This document shows positions 7,446 to 14,018 of a DNA stretch of 17,741 nucleotides, one piece after another. The notes beneath the pieces are model-generated. The model was not told the origin of the DNA. It saw only the letters and a program-made list of their open reading frames with translations, and made no database searches. Source of the stretch: Actinomycetota bacterium. GTDB lineage: Bacteria > Actinomycetota > Actinomycetes > S36-B12. The position numbers and the translations under genes were made by a program. The first letter of the stretch is position 1. Each line of letters opens with the position of its first letter. Location of the stretch: assembly GCA_947472655.1 (NCBI GenBank), contig CANJCG010000019.1, positions 1 through 17,741 of the forward strand. The letters run 5' to 3'.

Positions 7446-8386
7446 ACGTTCGCTGGGGTTTTCTCGGTGCAGGTGCGATTGCCCAGACTGCTCTAGCGGG
7501 AGCCGTTCATGCGGCATCCAATGCGAACCTTTACGCAGTAGCAAGTCGCGATCATGCAAGGTCGTGGTCACTTTCACCTGAATTCGTGTTTGATTCCTAT
7601 GAGGATTTACTCGATAGTCGAGAAGTTGATGCCGTCTATATCTCGCTTGCGAATCATCAGCACTTTGAGTGGGTTATTGCCGCACTTGAAGCTGGCAAGC
7701 ATGTGTTGTGTGAGAAACCATTAGGGCTCAATGCTCTAGAAGTTTTATTCATGGCACAAACAGCGGAATCAACTGGAAAGCTTCTTGTTGAAGCTGTGTG
7801 GTCGCGTTGGCATCCGCGGTTTCGCAGGCTAGTCGAGATTATCCAGTCAGGAGAGATCGGCGAAGTGCGCAAGATTTCAACTGCTTTCACTTTCGAAGGA
7901 AGCATTGAAGGTAATTACCGAGCAAACCCGCAGATGGGTGGAGGGGCACTTCTAGATGTTGGAGTGTATGAAGTCCACGCTTGGGTGGGTATAAGTGGTG
8001 TCGCGCAGGAACTCACCTCGCTGTCGGTAGATCGCTCACTTGGCGCTAGTGGAGTTGATCTCACAACCAAAGTGAGCGGTGTGCTGGCGAATTCGAGTGC
8101 AGTCGAGTCAATAAGTTCTTTTGAGCAACCCGAATTTCAGAAGTTGGAAGTCGTTGGAAGTCACGGTACCGTGTCGATGCTGGGCGAGGCAGCCTTTACA
8201 ACATGGAATGCGACGAGCGCGCTCGCGGTTAATGGTCTTGAAGAAGAGTTTGCTGCGGTCGACGCTTATCAGATCATGGTCGAGCAAGTAAGTGCCAAGA
8301 TTCTCGGCGACCCTGCTGCTTGGGTGGTACCGATCGTGGATTCAGTTCGCGTAGCGCAAATTCTCAATCAGATATCGACGAGTTAA
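7442..8386 (+). CDS. Gfo/Idh/MocA family oxidoreductase, second of a coupled pair
   Basis: This 314-residue protein is a second NAD(P)-dependent dehydrogenase of the family, of a different subgroup from its partner. It resembles dimeric dihydrodiol dehydrogenase/glucose-fructose oxidoreductase types: GAGAIA at 9-14, EKPLGLN at 91-97, EAVWSRWHP at 117-125, and GGGALLDVGVYEVHA at 166-180, with Tyr176 where the partner has His. Its ATG lies inside the stop of the upstream gene (ATGA at 7442-7445), which explains the lack of a clear separate ribosome binding site and implies coupled translation. Two such dehydrogenases in one operon could act on one substrate in oxidation and re-reduction steps, but that is inference. 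The operon ends at the hairpin 8414-8455. Confidence 0.92.
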   Translation: MNVRWGFLGAGAIAQTALAGAVHAASNANLYAVASRDHARSWSLSPEFVFDSYEDLLDSREVDAVYISLANHQHFEWVIAALEAGKHVLCEKPLGLNALEVLFMAQTAESTGKLLVEAVWSRWHPRFRRLVEIIQSGEIGEVRKISTAFTFEGSIEGNYRANPQMGGGALLDVGVYEVHAWVGISGVAQELTSLSVDRSLGASGVDLTTKVSGVLANSSAVESISSFEQPEFQKLEVVGSHGTVSMLGEAAFTTWNATSALAVNGLEEEFAAVDAYQIMVEQVSAKILGDPAAWVVPIVDSVRVAQILNQISTS

Positions 8387-8413
8387 AGACAGCGTTTCGG
8401 CTGGTGCCGGGCC

Positions 8414-8455
8414 AGTGTTGATGCCTGACCCAAGTTTTGGTCAGGCATCAACACT
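8414..8455. terminator. Perfect 17-bp hairpin between convergent genes, probable two-way terminator
   Basis: AGTGTTGATGCCTGACC at 8414-8430 is matched without error by its reverse complement at 8439-8455, around an eight-base loop (8431-8438). It begins 28 bases after the stop of the Gfo/Idh operon and ends five bases before the stop codon of the convergent amidohydrolase gene. There is no T run on either strand, so it is not a textbook Rho-independent terminator, but T-less hairpins at convergent gene ends are common in actinobacteria. Its position suggests it serves both genes. Confidence 0.8.
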
Positions 8456-8460
8456 CGAGA

Positions 8461-9678
8461 TTAAGCCGACATCGCTAAGGCGTCACCCGCAGGATTTTGA
8501 ACAGGCAGGCCCATCATGCGGCGTGCGTTGTCACCCATGAAGTCGTAGGTGAGGTTCTCGTCCATTGGCTCGGCATATTTGAAGAAGCCGAGTGGCTCAG
8601 CCAAGCCTTCAGGATGTGGATAGTCGGAGCCGTAAAGAACACGATCTCGACCGACCAAGTCCACTAGACCTTGCACTGAGCCTTCCCAGAATGGGCTCAC
8701 ATACATGTTTCGGCGAAAGACCTCGTGAGGATTCTCTTCAAAGGCCTGCGGCATTTTCTTCATCCAGGTGGAAAAATCGTTGAAGAGCGGCTTGATCCAA
8801 TCGCTGCCATTTTCAACACTCATGATTTTCAGCTTTGGGAATCGTGTAAGAGTGCCGTGGCAAATCAAACTAGCCACCATGTCTGAAATATCGCGATGTC
8901 CCAACACCAAATTCCGAAAGACACCCTGCGTCATGAAGTTATTCGTGCCAGGAGGATCCCATTGATCGATATAGCCACTCAATGGCGCCTGGCTGGCATG
9001 GATCGCGACTGGAATGCCAGATGATTCAACATCGCTCCAGAACGCATCGAATTCAGGAAGTGCAGGAGAGCGCCATCCCTGCGGGCCATACACAGCTGAT
9101 GGCTTTATGAGCACGATCTTGGCCCCATTGCTTACGACATACTCAAATTCGCGGCGAGCATTATCGACCATTCCACAATTGATCACAGGCGTGGCAAAAA
9201 TACGACTTTGATAATCAAAGGTCCAAGTTTCAAGCATCCACTGATTCAGTGCATGGATGATCGCAGCGACAAGTTCATAATCTTCTGCAGCGCTGTGTTC
9301 GACAAGATTAGCAAGAGTAGGGAACATAAATGATTCATGCACACCTTGCTCATCGAGAACAGGCAGGCGATCTTGTGGATTACGGAACGCCGGTAGCGCA
9401 TCGATACCTCGGCCGGTCATTTCTTTAAGCGAGAGGCCTTCAGGATTTTGTCCGGCGTAATGGCGTTCATGTGCGCCAGGAACGGCCACTCGGTCGAAAG
9501 TTGGATTAGGAATGTAATCCGTGATGTGACCTTTGATGGCAATGCGGGTGTGCCGGCCGATCTGCACGAATTGAACCGCAGACTGATACTTCTCTGGCAG
9601 GAATTTGGTGAGCGCATCAGCGGTTTCATACATGTGCTGGTCAGCGTCAAAGATGGGCGCGCCTACGAACTGCTGCAT
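8461..9678 (-). CDS. Amidohydrolase family 2 metal-dependent hydrolase
   Basis: This 405-residue cytoplasmic TIM-barrel hydrolase belongs to the amidohydrolase-2 family (relatives of ACMS decarboxylase and gamma-resorcylate decarboxylase). The N-terminal metal motif is FDADQHMYE (10-18), the DxDxH form typical of actinobacterial members and not the classic HxH. The barrel also shows IHASQ at 226-230 and GSDYPHPEG at 350-358, with the metal-binding Asp352, and the closing helix MGDNARRMMG at 381-390. The reaction could be decarboxylation or hydrolysis of an aromatic or ring-opened acid; the substrate is unknown. GAGGAG (9688-9683) gives a four-base gap to the ATG at 9678; ATG 9681 and TTG 9690 are in frame but too close to or upstream of it. 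A good promoter lies at 9712-9740. Confidence 0.92.
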   Translation of the reverse strand: MQQFVGAPIFDADQHMYETADALTKFLPEKYQSAVQFVQIGRHTRIAIKGHITDYIPNPTFDRVAVPGAHERHYAGQNPEGLSLKEMTGRGIDALPAFRNPQDRLPVLDEQGVHESFMFPTLANLVEHSAAEDYELVAAIIHALNQWMLETWTFDYQSRIFATPVINCGMVDNARREFEYVVSNGAKIVLIKPSAVYGPQGWRSPALPEFDAFWSDVESSGIPVAIHASQAPLSGYIDQWDPPGTNNFMTQGVFRNLVLGHRDISDMVASLICHGTLTRFPKLKIMSVENGSDWIKPLFNDFSTWMKKMPQAFEENPHEVFRRNMYVSPFWEGSVQGLVDLVGRDRVLYGSDYPHPEGLAEPLGFFKYAEPMDENLTYDFMGDNARRMMGLPVQNPAGDALAMSA

Positions 9679-9711
9679 CATACTCCTCAATGTGGTTGGA
9701 AAGATAATGAA

Positions 9712-9740
9712 ATACTAGGTTCTCGCCTGCTGGATGTCTA
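9712..9740 (-). promoter_or_regulatory. Promoter of the amidohydrolase gene
   Basis: On the minus strand TAGACA (9740-9735, five of six matches to TTGACA) is followed by a 17-base spacer and TAGTAT (9717-9712, four of six matches to TATAAT). Transcription would start near 9705, giving a leader of about 25 bases with the GAGGAG ribosome binding site. A broken inverted repeat, GGATG at 9732-9736 with CATCC at 9758-9762, overlaps the -35 box and could be an operator; that part is speculative. Confidence 0.6.
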
Positions 9741-9824
9741 GGAAAATCATGAGTTTTCATCCCGGAAAAAAGGATCTTTCTTCTTGATAAGGAAAATAGT
9801 CGCCCACGTGAGAGCACTTCTAGC

Positions 9825-10676
9825 ATGATGCATGAGAGATTCAAGTCACTTTTCTACGAGCGGGAGCCCGAAGTGCACACCGAATTAAGTTCGATAGTTC
9901 AAGAAGAGTTTTCGAATTTTCGTGACCTTGGCGGTTTGCCTGCTGGCACTGGACGCAGCTTTCGTCCGGGAATGGTCTTTCGTACGCAAGCGCTCACATC
10001 ACCCTCCACGAAAACCTCGCATGCACTTGCTGCATTGGGTCTCACCAACCTCGTTGACCTTCGCATGGACCATGAACGCCTGCGGCTTCCCGTAGAGCTG
10101 CCCTTTGACGTCACGTATGTCATTGCTGATGTCGCTGGAAATTTATCTGGCAATGGCGCTGCGGCTGCGGGCGCCGCGATGAGCGTCACTGCGAATTCAA
10201 ATAGAGATTTCATCGCTCCAGTTGCACCGACTGGGGGCAAAGACATGATGATGGATACCTATCGAAAATTTGTGGAAGCACCATCAGCCAGAGCCGGATA
10301 TGCAGTCTATGTTCGCAGCATTATCGAAACTGATGGTGCAACTGCGGTGTTCTGTGCAGCAGGGAAGGACCGCACTGGCTGGGCGGCCGCATTCTTACAA
10401 AGTTTCATCGGCGTCGAGGATTCATTAGTGATGGCTGCGTACACAGATAGCAACGAGAAGCTTGTCAAGCGTTATGCGCAGGCAACACAAGATGTTCGCA
10501 GTTCTGGTGGTGATGTTGATGCATTTCTTGCTCTCATCAATTCACACCCAGATTATTTGGATGCAGCCTTCGCCCATGTGAAATCTCAGTACGGTGACAT
10601 CGAAGGTTATTTGGTTGAAGGCCTAGGCCTATCAACTCAAGAATTAGCCGCATTAGAAAGCCGCTTGGTTTCCTAG
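9825..10676 (+). CDS. Tyrosine-protein phosphatase (MptpB-like)
   Basis: This 283-residue protein is a protein tyrosine phosphatase of the type that includes mycobacterial PtpB. The family start motif NFRDLGGLPA is at 31-40, followed by FRPGMVFRTQAL (46-57) and the strand NLVDLRMDHER (75-85). The catalytic P-loop is CAAGKDRTG at 177-185, with nucleophile Cys177 and Arg183 (CX5R) and Asp182 in the KDRTG form that is typical of the group. The residue before the Cys is Phe, where most members have His. An Ala/Gly-rich stretch at about 104-121 looks like a flexible insertion. Starts at 9825 or 9828 are both possible, with no clear ribosome binding site; a GTG near 9873 (Val17) keeps the whole domain and is a third option. 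Substrates could be phosphoproteins or phosphoinositides. Confidence 0.88.
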   Translation: MMHERFKSLFYEREPEVHTELSSIVQEEFSNFRDLGGLPAGTGRSFRPGMVFRTQALTSPSTKTSHALAALGLTNLVDLRMDHERLRLPVELPFDVTYVIADVAGNLSGNGAAAAGAAMSVTANSNRDFIAPVAPTGGKDMMMDTYRKFVEAPSARAGYAVYVRSIIETDGATAVFCAAGKDRTGWAAAFLQSFIGVEDSLVMAAYTDSNEKLVKRYAQATQDVRSSGGDVDAFLALINSHPDYLDAAFAHVKSQYGDIEGYLVEGLGLSTQELAALESRLVS

Positions 10677-10771
10677 GTGGCTAAGAAAAACCACGTATCC
10701 AAGTCGGCATTGCGAAGTTTTTCATGTGTATTTCCGAATCATGGACACACGAGAGGCCTGGCAATCACGGG

Positions 10772-10851
10772 CTGAGTGTTCACCGCTACGGTGCTCAGTA
10801 TTAGCCGCTTAAAAGGTGCAAAAGCGTGACGGTGAAAGACAAAGCGGCTAA
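10772..10851 (+). promoter_or_regulatory. Structured region upstream of the Ala/Pro-rich secreted protein
   Basis: Two strong pairings lie here. The first is a hairpin at 10772-10798: CTGAG and CACCG pair with CGGTG and CTCAG around a CTA loop, with TGTT bulged. The second is a perfect ten-base inverted repeat, TTAGCCGCTT at 10801-10810 and AAGCGGCTAA at 10842-10851, with a 31-base loop. The loop contains AAAAGGTGC, which recurs at 10871-10879. The first hairpin could end the phosphatase transcript; together they could form a cis-acting RNA in the leader of the next gene. I cannot match them to a known riboswitch class. Confidence 0.45.
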
Positions 10852-10907
10852 CGTCTACCGTTTACAAACGAAAAGGTGCCGACGAGGTTGGTCGCTCCCT
10901 CAACTGG

Positions 10908-10921
10908 ATGATTGGAATCAT
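10908..10921 (+). promoter_or_regulatory. Inverted repeat next to the start codon of the Ala/Pro-rich protein gene
   Basis: ATGATT and AATCAT face each other across a central GG, ending three bases before the ATG at 10925. The GGA in the centre is the only Shine-Dalgarno-like sequence, so pairing of the arms in RNA would hide it; as DNA the element could be a repressor site. TGGAAT at 10913-10918 also lies six bases before the ATG and weakly resembles a -10 box. Confidence 0.35.
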
Positions 10922-10924
10922 AAA

Positions 10925-11491
10925 ATGAAAAAAGTCCTCATGGGTGTTGCAATCTCTGCCCTTTTCGTTAGTGGTAGCGCGAGCATGGCATCTGCCGCGG
11001 AATCTGCGTCTCCCGCGGCTCCCAAGGCCTCCGCAGCGAATCAGCCACCATCTCCAACACAGGTCGGTTCACCGGCCGCTTCCGTGGCACCGACCCGCGC
11101 AGCGCAACCAACAGCATCGGGAGCTCCCGGAGCATCTTCGGCTCCGACCCGTGCAGCGCAACCAGGAACGAGGCCTCCACAAGCCGTCAAGAAAGCACCA
11201 AAAGTGAACCCCAAAGCTGAGCAAATTCGTGCTGTTCAAGCTGCGCGTGCCCAACTGAACGCTGCATCTGCAGCTTCGAATGCCGCGATCGCTAATCTCA
11301 AAGTGCGAGCTCAGGAGGCAAAGGCAGCAAGAGCGGCAGGAGAAGCCAATCCAAAGGATGCGTCGCTTCGTGCCGCTTTTCAAGCAGCAGATCGTGCAGC
11401 GAAAGAAGCCAAAGCAACTGCAGAATCAGCAATGGCTGCAACTAAGGCTGCCAAAGCAACTTATGACGCCGCTAAAGCGGCTATGGGGTAG
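10925..11491 (+). CDS. Secreted Ala/Pro-rich protein with helical C-terminus
   Basis: This 188-residue protein begins with a clear signal peptide: MKK, a hydrophobic core to about residue 19, and a cut near Ala24 (Ala-Ser-Ala). The mature part starts with a Pro/Ala/Ser-rich region that holds two 18-residue tandem repeats (residues 48-83), each containing APTRAAQP. From about residue 90 to the end the sequence is Ala/Lys/Glu-rich with no Pro in long stretches, and should form a long helix or coiled coil. It is likely an envelope protein with a flexible spacer, but I do not recognise a family and no anchor motif is visible. An in-frame GTG at 10826 with AAAAGGTG upstream would add 33 residues, but these would precede and spoil the signal peptide, so I choose the ATG. 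The gene converges on the patatin gene with only seven bases between stops. Confidence 0.8.
   Translation: MKKVLMGVAISALFVSGSASMASAAESASPAAPKASAANQPPSPTQVGSPAASVAPTRAAQPTASGAPGASSAPTRAAQPGTRPPQAVKKAPKVNPKAEQIRAVQAARAQLNAASAASNAAIANLKVRAQEAKAARAAGEANPKDASLRAAFQAADRAAKEAKATAESAMAATKAAKATYDAAKAAMG
11066..11173 (+). repeat. Two tandem 54-bp coding repeats
   Basis: Units 11066-11119 and 11120-11173 each encode 18 residues. The best-conserved parts are 24-base blocks at 11087-11110 and 11141-11164, which differ at only two third-codon positions. Both encode APTRAAQP. The copies probably arose by duplication and lie in the spacer of the secreted protein. Confidence 0.8.
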
Positions 11492-11498
11492 TTCTGCG

Positions 11499-12341
11499 TT
11501 ACTGCCAGAAAGCTCTAACGCGATCGGCGTCACGCATTCCCTGCTCCAGGCCTTGTTCGGCAGCTTCAAAAGCAATCGATGCATTCATGAGGTTGCCGCC
11601 CCATTTTGCATGCACATCGGGATCCACTGAGATGATGAGATGATTGGTGCCGCTGTTTCGTAATGCATCAAGTTCGCTTTGTGGAGCTTCGGCAACGAGA
11701 AGCACCAGAGTCTTGTCGTAGCCGATACCAAGATCGATGCTTGTCGGAGATAAACATCCGCCGTCAACATATGAATATTTTCCGACCTGAATCGGTGGGT
11801 AAACACCTGGAACTGCACATCCTGCAGCCACTCCATTTTGCAAGGACCCGCCTAGATCTGCGCCGATTGCCTCAAACTCGTAGGTGTCGATATTTAAACA
11901 AGCTGCCTTGTAAGAGGCTGGCCAAGGTTCATTTGCGAGGTATTTGAAGGTTCGCAAAAATGGTTCGAGTTCAATTGTTGGTACTGCTTCGCGAGCTGCC
12001 TGCGAAATGTCCTTGCGCACAGCTACGTCGCCGTTGCGCCCGGAGGCTTGACCGCGATCAAAGAGATCACGAAAGGCAGTCTGACCACCGGTGTCAAAAT
12101 TCAGCACCGCAGTTGCTCCACCAGCAGCTGCGCGTTTTCCGGCTGCTCTGTAGCGCTCAACTTGAGCCATCATGTCGTGACCACAGGCAATCTGCACTCC
12201 GACACCAGCGCCAGCAGACGTACCCAAAATAAAGTCGGCATCATTGAGCCAGACACCCTTTTGCTGTAACCCAGCAAACCATCCGGACTCCCAAGCGGTA
12301 CCCACAGAACCACCGCCACCACAAATCAATGCACGACTCAT
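11499..12341 (-). CDS. Patatin-like phospholipase family protein
   Basis: This 280-residue protein is a patatin-fold serine acyl hydrolase with a Ser-Asp dyad. The oxyanion-hole loop is CGGGGSVGTAWESGW at 7-21, the nucleophile Ser42 is in GTSAG (40-44), and the dyad Asp193 is in YVDGG (191-195), preceded by the usual AAGCAVPGVYPPI at 172-184. The loop lacks the Arg/Lys of ExoU/plant types and fits the GGGGxxGxAWE subgroup common in actinobacteria. There is no signal peptide, so it probably acts in the cytoplasm on lipids or acyl esters. AAGGAG lies seven bases before the ATG at 12341, which fixes the start; an upstream in-frame start at 12428 would run into the P450 terminator. That terminator makes the patatin a separate unit from the P450, with a promoter probably between 12342 and 12411. 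Confidence 0.92.
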   Translation of the reverse strand: MSRALICGGGGSVGTAWESGWFAGLQQKGVWLNDADFILGTSAGAGVGVQIACGHDMMAQVERYRAAGKRAAAGGATAVLNFDTGGQTAFRDLFDRGQASGRNGDVAVRKDISQAAREAVPTIELEPFLRTFKYLANEPWPASYKAACLNIDTYEFEAIGADLGGSLQNGVAAGCAVPGVYPPIQVGKYSYVDGGCLSPTSIDLGIGYDKTLVLLVAEAPQSELDALRNSGTNHLIISVDPDVHAKWGGNLMNASIAFEAAEQGLEQGMRDADRVRAFWQ

Positions 12342-12411
12342 TTTGCTTCTCCTTAGATCTATGTAGTCGAACGCTAGCCCGAACTTCGTGCGGGTGGAGG
12401 GCACTCCCAAT

Positions 12412-12461
12412 AAAAAACTGGCCCCCACTCAGCAATTTTCGCTAGGTGAGGCCCAGTTTTT
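12412..12461 (-). terminator. Rho-independent terminator after the P450 gene
   Basis: On the minus strand AAAAACTGG (12461-12453) pairs with CCAGTTTTT (12421-12413). Inside this, CCTCAC and GTGGGG, then AGC and GCT, extend an imperfect stem to a loop of about seven bases. A run of six T follows on the minus strand, and the A run on the other side also gives T on the plus strand, so it could work both ways. It starts 15 bases after the P450 stop. Confidence 0.88.
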
Positions 12462-12476
12462 GGTTCGTTCAGGAGG

Positions 12477-13727
12477 TTAGGCTTTCCACCGAAGTGGCAA
12501 TGAGGTTAGGGCCATCATCCCGCCGGTTGATTCGGTCGCTTCATAACCTTCTGGTACCCAATAGTTCGGAATGACCTTGTGCCACTCTTCATAAGCGATG
12601 GTCAATTCGTGGCGGGCTAGATGGGAGCCCAAGCAACGATGAGGACCTGCACCGAAGGTGAGGTGAGACTTGGTCTCACGGTCAAAATCGATATTCAGTG
12701 GATCATCATGCTGCTTCTCATCGCGACCAGTACTTGGCAAACTCACGACGACAAAGGAACCGGCTTTTACTGGGCATCCGGCAATCACCGTATCCTCGGA
12801 AACTTCGCGTGGGATATTCACAATTGGATATGCACGTAATAATTCTTCGGTCACTCGATCGACAATGCCTGGATCATCAACGAGGCGCTGACGGTCTTCG
12901 GGATTATTTGCCAAATGTGCAAAGCCGTAAGTGAGCTCTGCAGTGACGGTGTCTAAGCCAGCCATGAACATTAATAAATAGAATTGCAATAGTTCTTGAT
13001 CAGTGACTTGACGACCATCAATTTGCCAGTCGAGCGCCTCTGTTGCAATTCCAGCAGGTCGAGTCTCTGGCGCCATCGCTCGCCGCTCTGCGATCATGCC
13101 TGCGAAGTACTGGGTAACAGCACCTTGTGCAGCCTGTGCTTTATCGCGCGCGACCATAGGGTCAGGCTCATCAGGGTGGAGAATATCTGTTTCCCATCCG
13201 AGCATCATGTCGAGCTGATCGACAGGAAGCCCCATCATCCCTAGGAATACTGAGGTTGGAAAGCGCAGCGCAAAGTCTTGAACAAAATCGCACTCGCCTT
13301 TGTCAACGAGGCCTTTTACTAGTTCAGCAGCGCGGTCGCGGATGCGATCGTCGATCGCATTTATTTTTCCAGGAGCGAAATATGAAGCCAGTAGTCGACG
13401 CCACGTAGCGTGCTCGGCGCCATTGAGCATCTGAGGAATGAACGTGTAAGGAACTCTCTCGCCTGTTTCCATATCGTGTACTTGCTGAGGAAAGAGTTTT
13501 GCGTTCTGAGCAACTTCAAGTGCTACGTCATGTTGAGTAACCATGTAGAACTTTGTGCTCAAGTAGGGAATTTCAACAATAGGACCGGCATGGCGCAGTT
13601 CGTCGAGCATCGCATGGCCCGACATGGCCGCACGGGGTGCGCCTGTCCAGGTGATGTGAGCGATAGGGCAATGGGCGCCCTGCTCAAAAGTGACGGGTGC
13701 AGGCGCTACAGCCTTCGTTTTGGCCAT
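12477..13727 (-). CDS. Cytochrome P450
   Basis: This 416-residue soluble haem monooxygenase matches the usual bacterial class I size (about 400-420). The haem-binding loop FGAGPHRCLG is at 358-367, with the thiolate ligand Cys365. The K-helix ExxR is Glu295-Arg298 (EELLR), and the I-helix oxygen-activation motif AGLDT is at 256-260, with the Asp259-Thr260 pair intact. There is no membrane anchor. Such enzymes hydroxylate terpenes, steroids or other hydrophobic molecules and need a ferredoxin and reductase, and neither is encoded in this window. AAAGGAG lies seven bases before the ATG at 13727. The gene is divergent from a 14-helix MFS exporter across 291 bases, a layout consistent with shared control, and is followed by its own terminator. 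I cannot assign a CYP family. Confidence 0.96.
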   Translation of the reverse strand: MAKTKAVAPAPVTFEQGAHCPIAHITWTGAPRAAMSGHAMLDELRHAGPIVEIPYLSTKFYMVTQHDVALEVAQNAKLFPQQVHDMETGERVPYTFIPQMLNGAEHATWRRLLASYFAPGKINAIDDRIRDRAAELVKGLVDKGECDFVQDFALRFPTSVFLGMMGLPVDQLDMMLGWETDILHPDEPDPMVARDKAQAAQGAVTQYFAGMIAERRAMAPETRPAGIATEALDWQIDGRQVTDQELLQFYLLMFMAGLDTVTAELTYGFAHLANNPEDRQRLVDDPGIVDRVTEELLRAYPIVNIPREVSEDTVIAGCPVKAGSFVVVSLPSTGRDEKQHDDPLNIDFDRETKSHLTFGAGPHRCLGSHLARHELTIAYEEWHKVIPNYWVPEGYEATESTGGMMALTSLPLRWKA

Positions 13728-13960
13728 CTGAACTCTCCTTTAATACGCTGAAAAACTCCAGAAATTACAACATGGGAAATGGTGCCTAAACAACTACTTC
13801 CCAAAATACTAAATTTCACGATCTTGGTCAGTTCATTGCGGCAACGGGCAAGAAGTTAGGCGCAGGAACTCACAACAATCTTCACACTACGGGCAGTGAC
13901 CGAGCCTTTCGTCGACAGAGAATTTCATGGGCTAGGGCAGAAACCGTGTTTCTATGAGAA

Positions 13961-14008
13961 ATCGGAAACATTCGGCTAGTTTCATCTCAAATTCGAGATA
14001 TTTCCGAT
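13961..14008. promoter_or_regulatory. Inverted repeats in the P450/MFS divergent region
   Basis: ATCGGAAA at 13961-13968 is matched by its reverse complement TTTCCGAT at 14001-14008. Between them is a near-palindrome, ATCTCAAATTCGAGAT at 13984-13999 (ATCTC/GAGAT arms). These lie just before the MFS start at 14019 and may be operator sites for a regulator not encoded nearby. The rest of the 291-base gap (13728-14018) holds no gene I can support and no promoter I can place with confidence. Confidence 0.4.
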
Positions 14009-14018
14009 CATTGCTGAA

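Noticed and set aside
8387..8460. Possible attachment site or mobile-element end formed by the 17-bp inverted repeat
   Set aside because: No integrase, transposase, target duplication or tRNA is nearby. Its place between two convergent stop codons is explained by a terminator.
10826..10924. 33-residue N-terminal extension from GTG 10826 of the Ala/Pro-rich protein
   Set aside because: It would put a polar, Arg/Lys-rich stretch before an otherwise normal signal peptide. The AAAAGGTG ahead of the GTG keeps it as a minor possibility, perhaps a leader peptide fused in frame.
12342..12428. 29-residue N-terminal extension of the patatin protein
   Set aside because: The extension would begin inside the P450 terminator, while the ATG at 12341 has an ideal AAGGAG seven bases upstream and the family N-terminus begins there.
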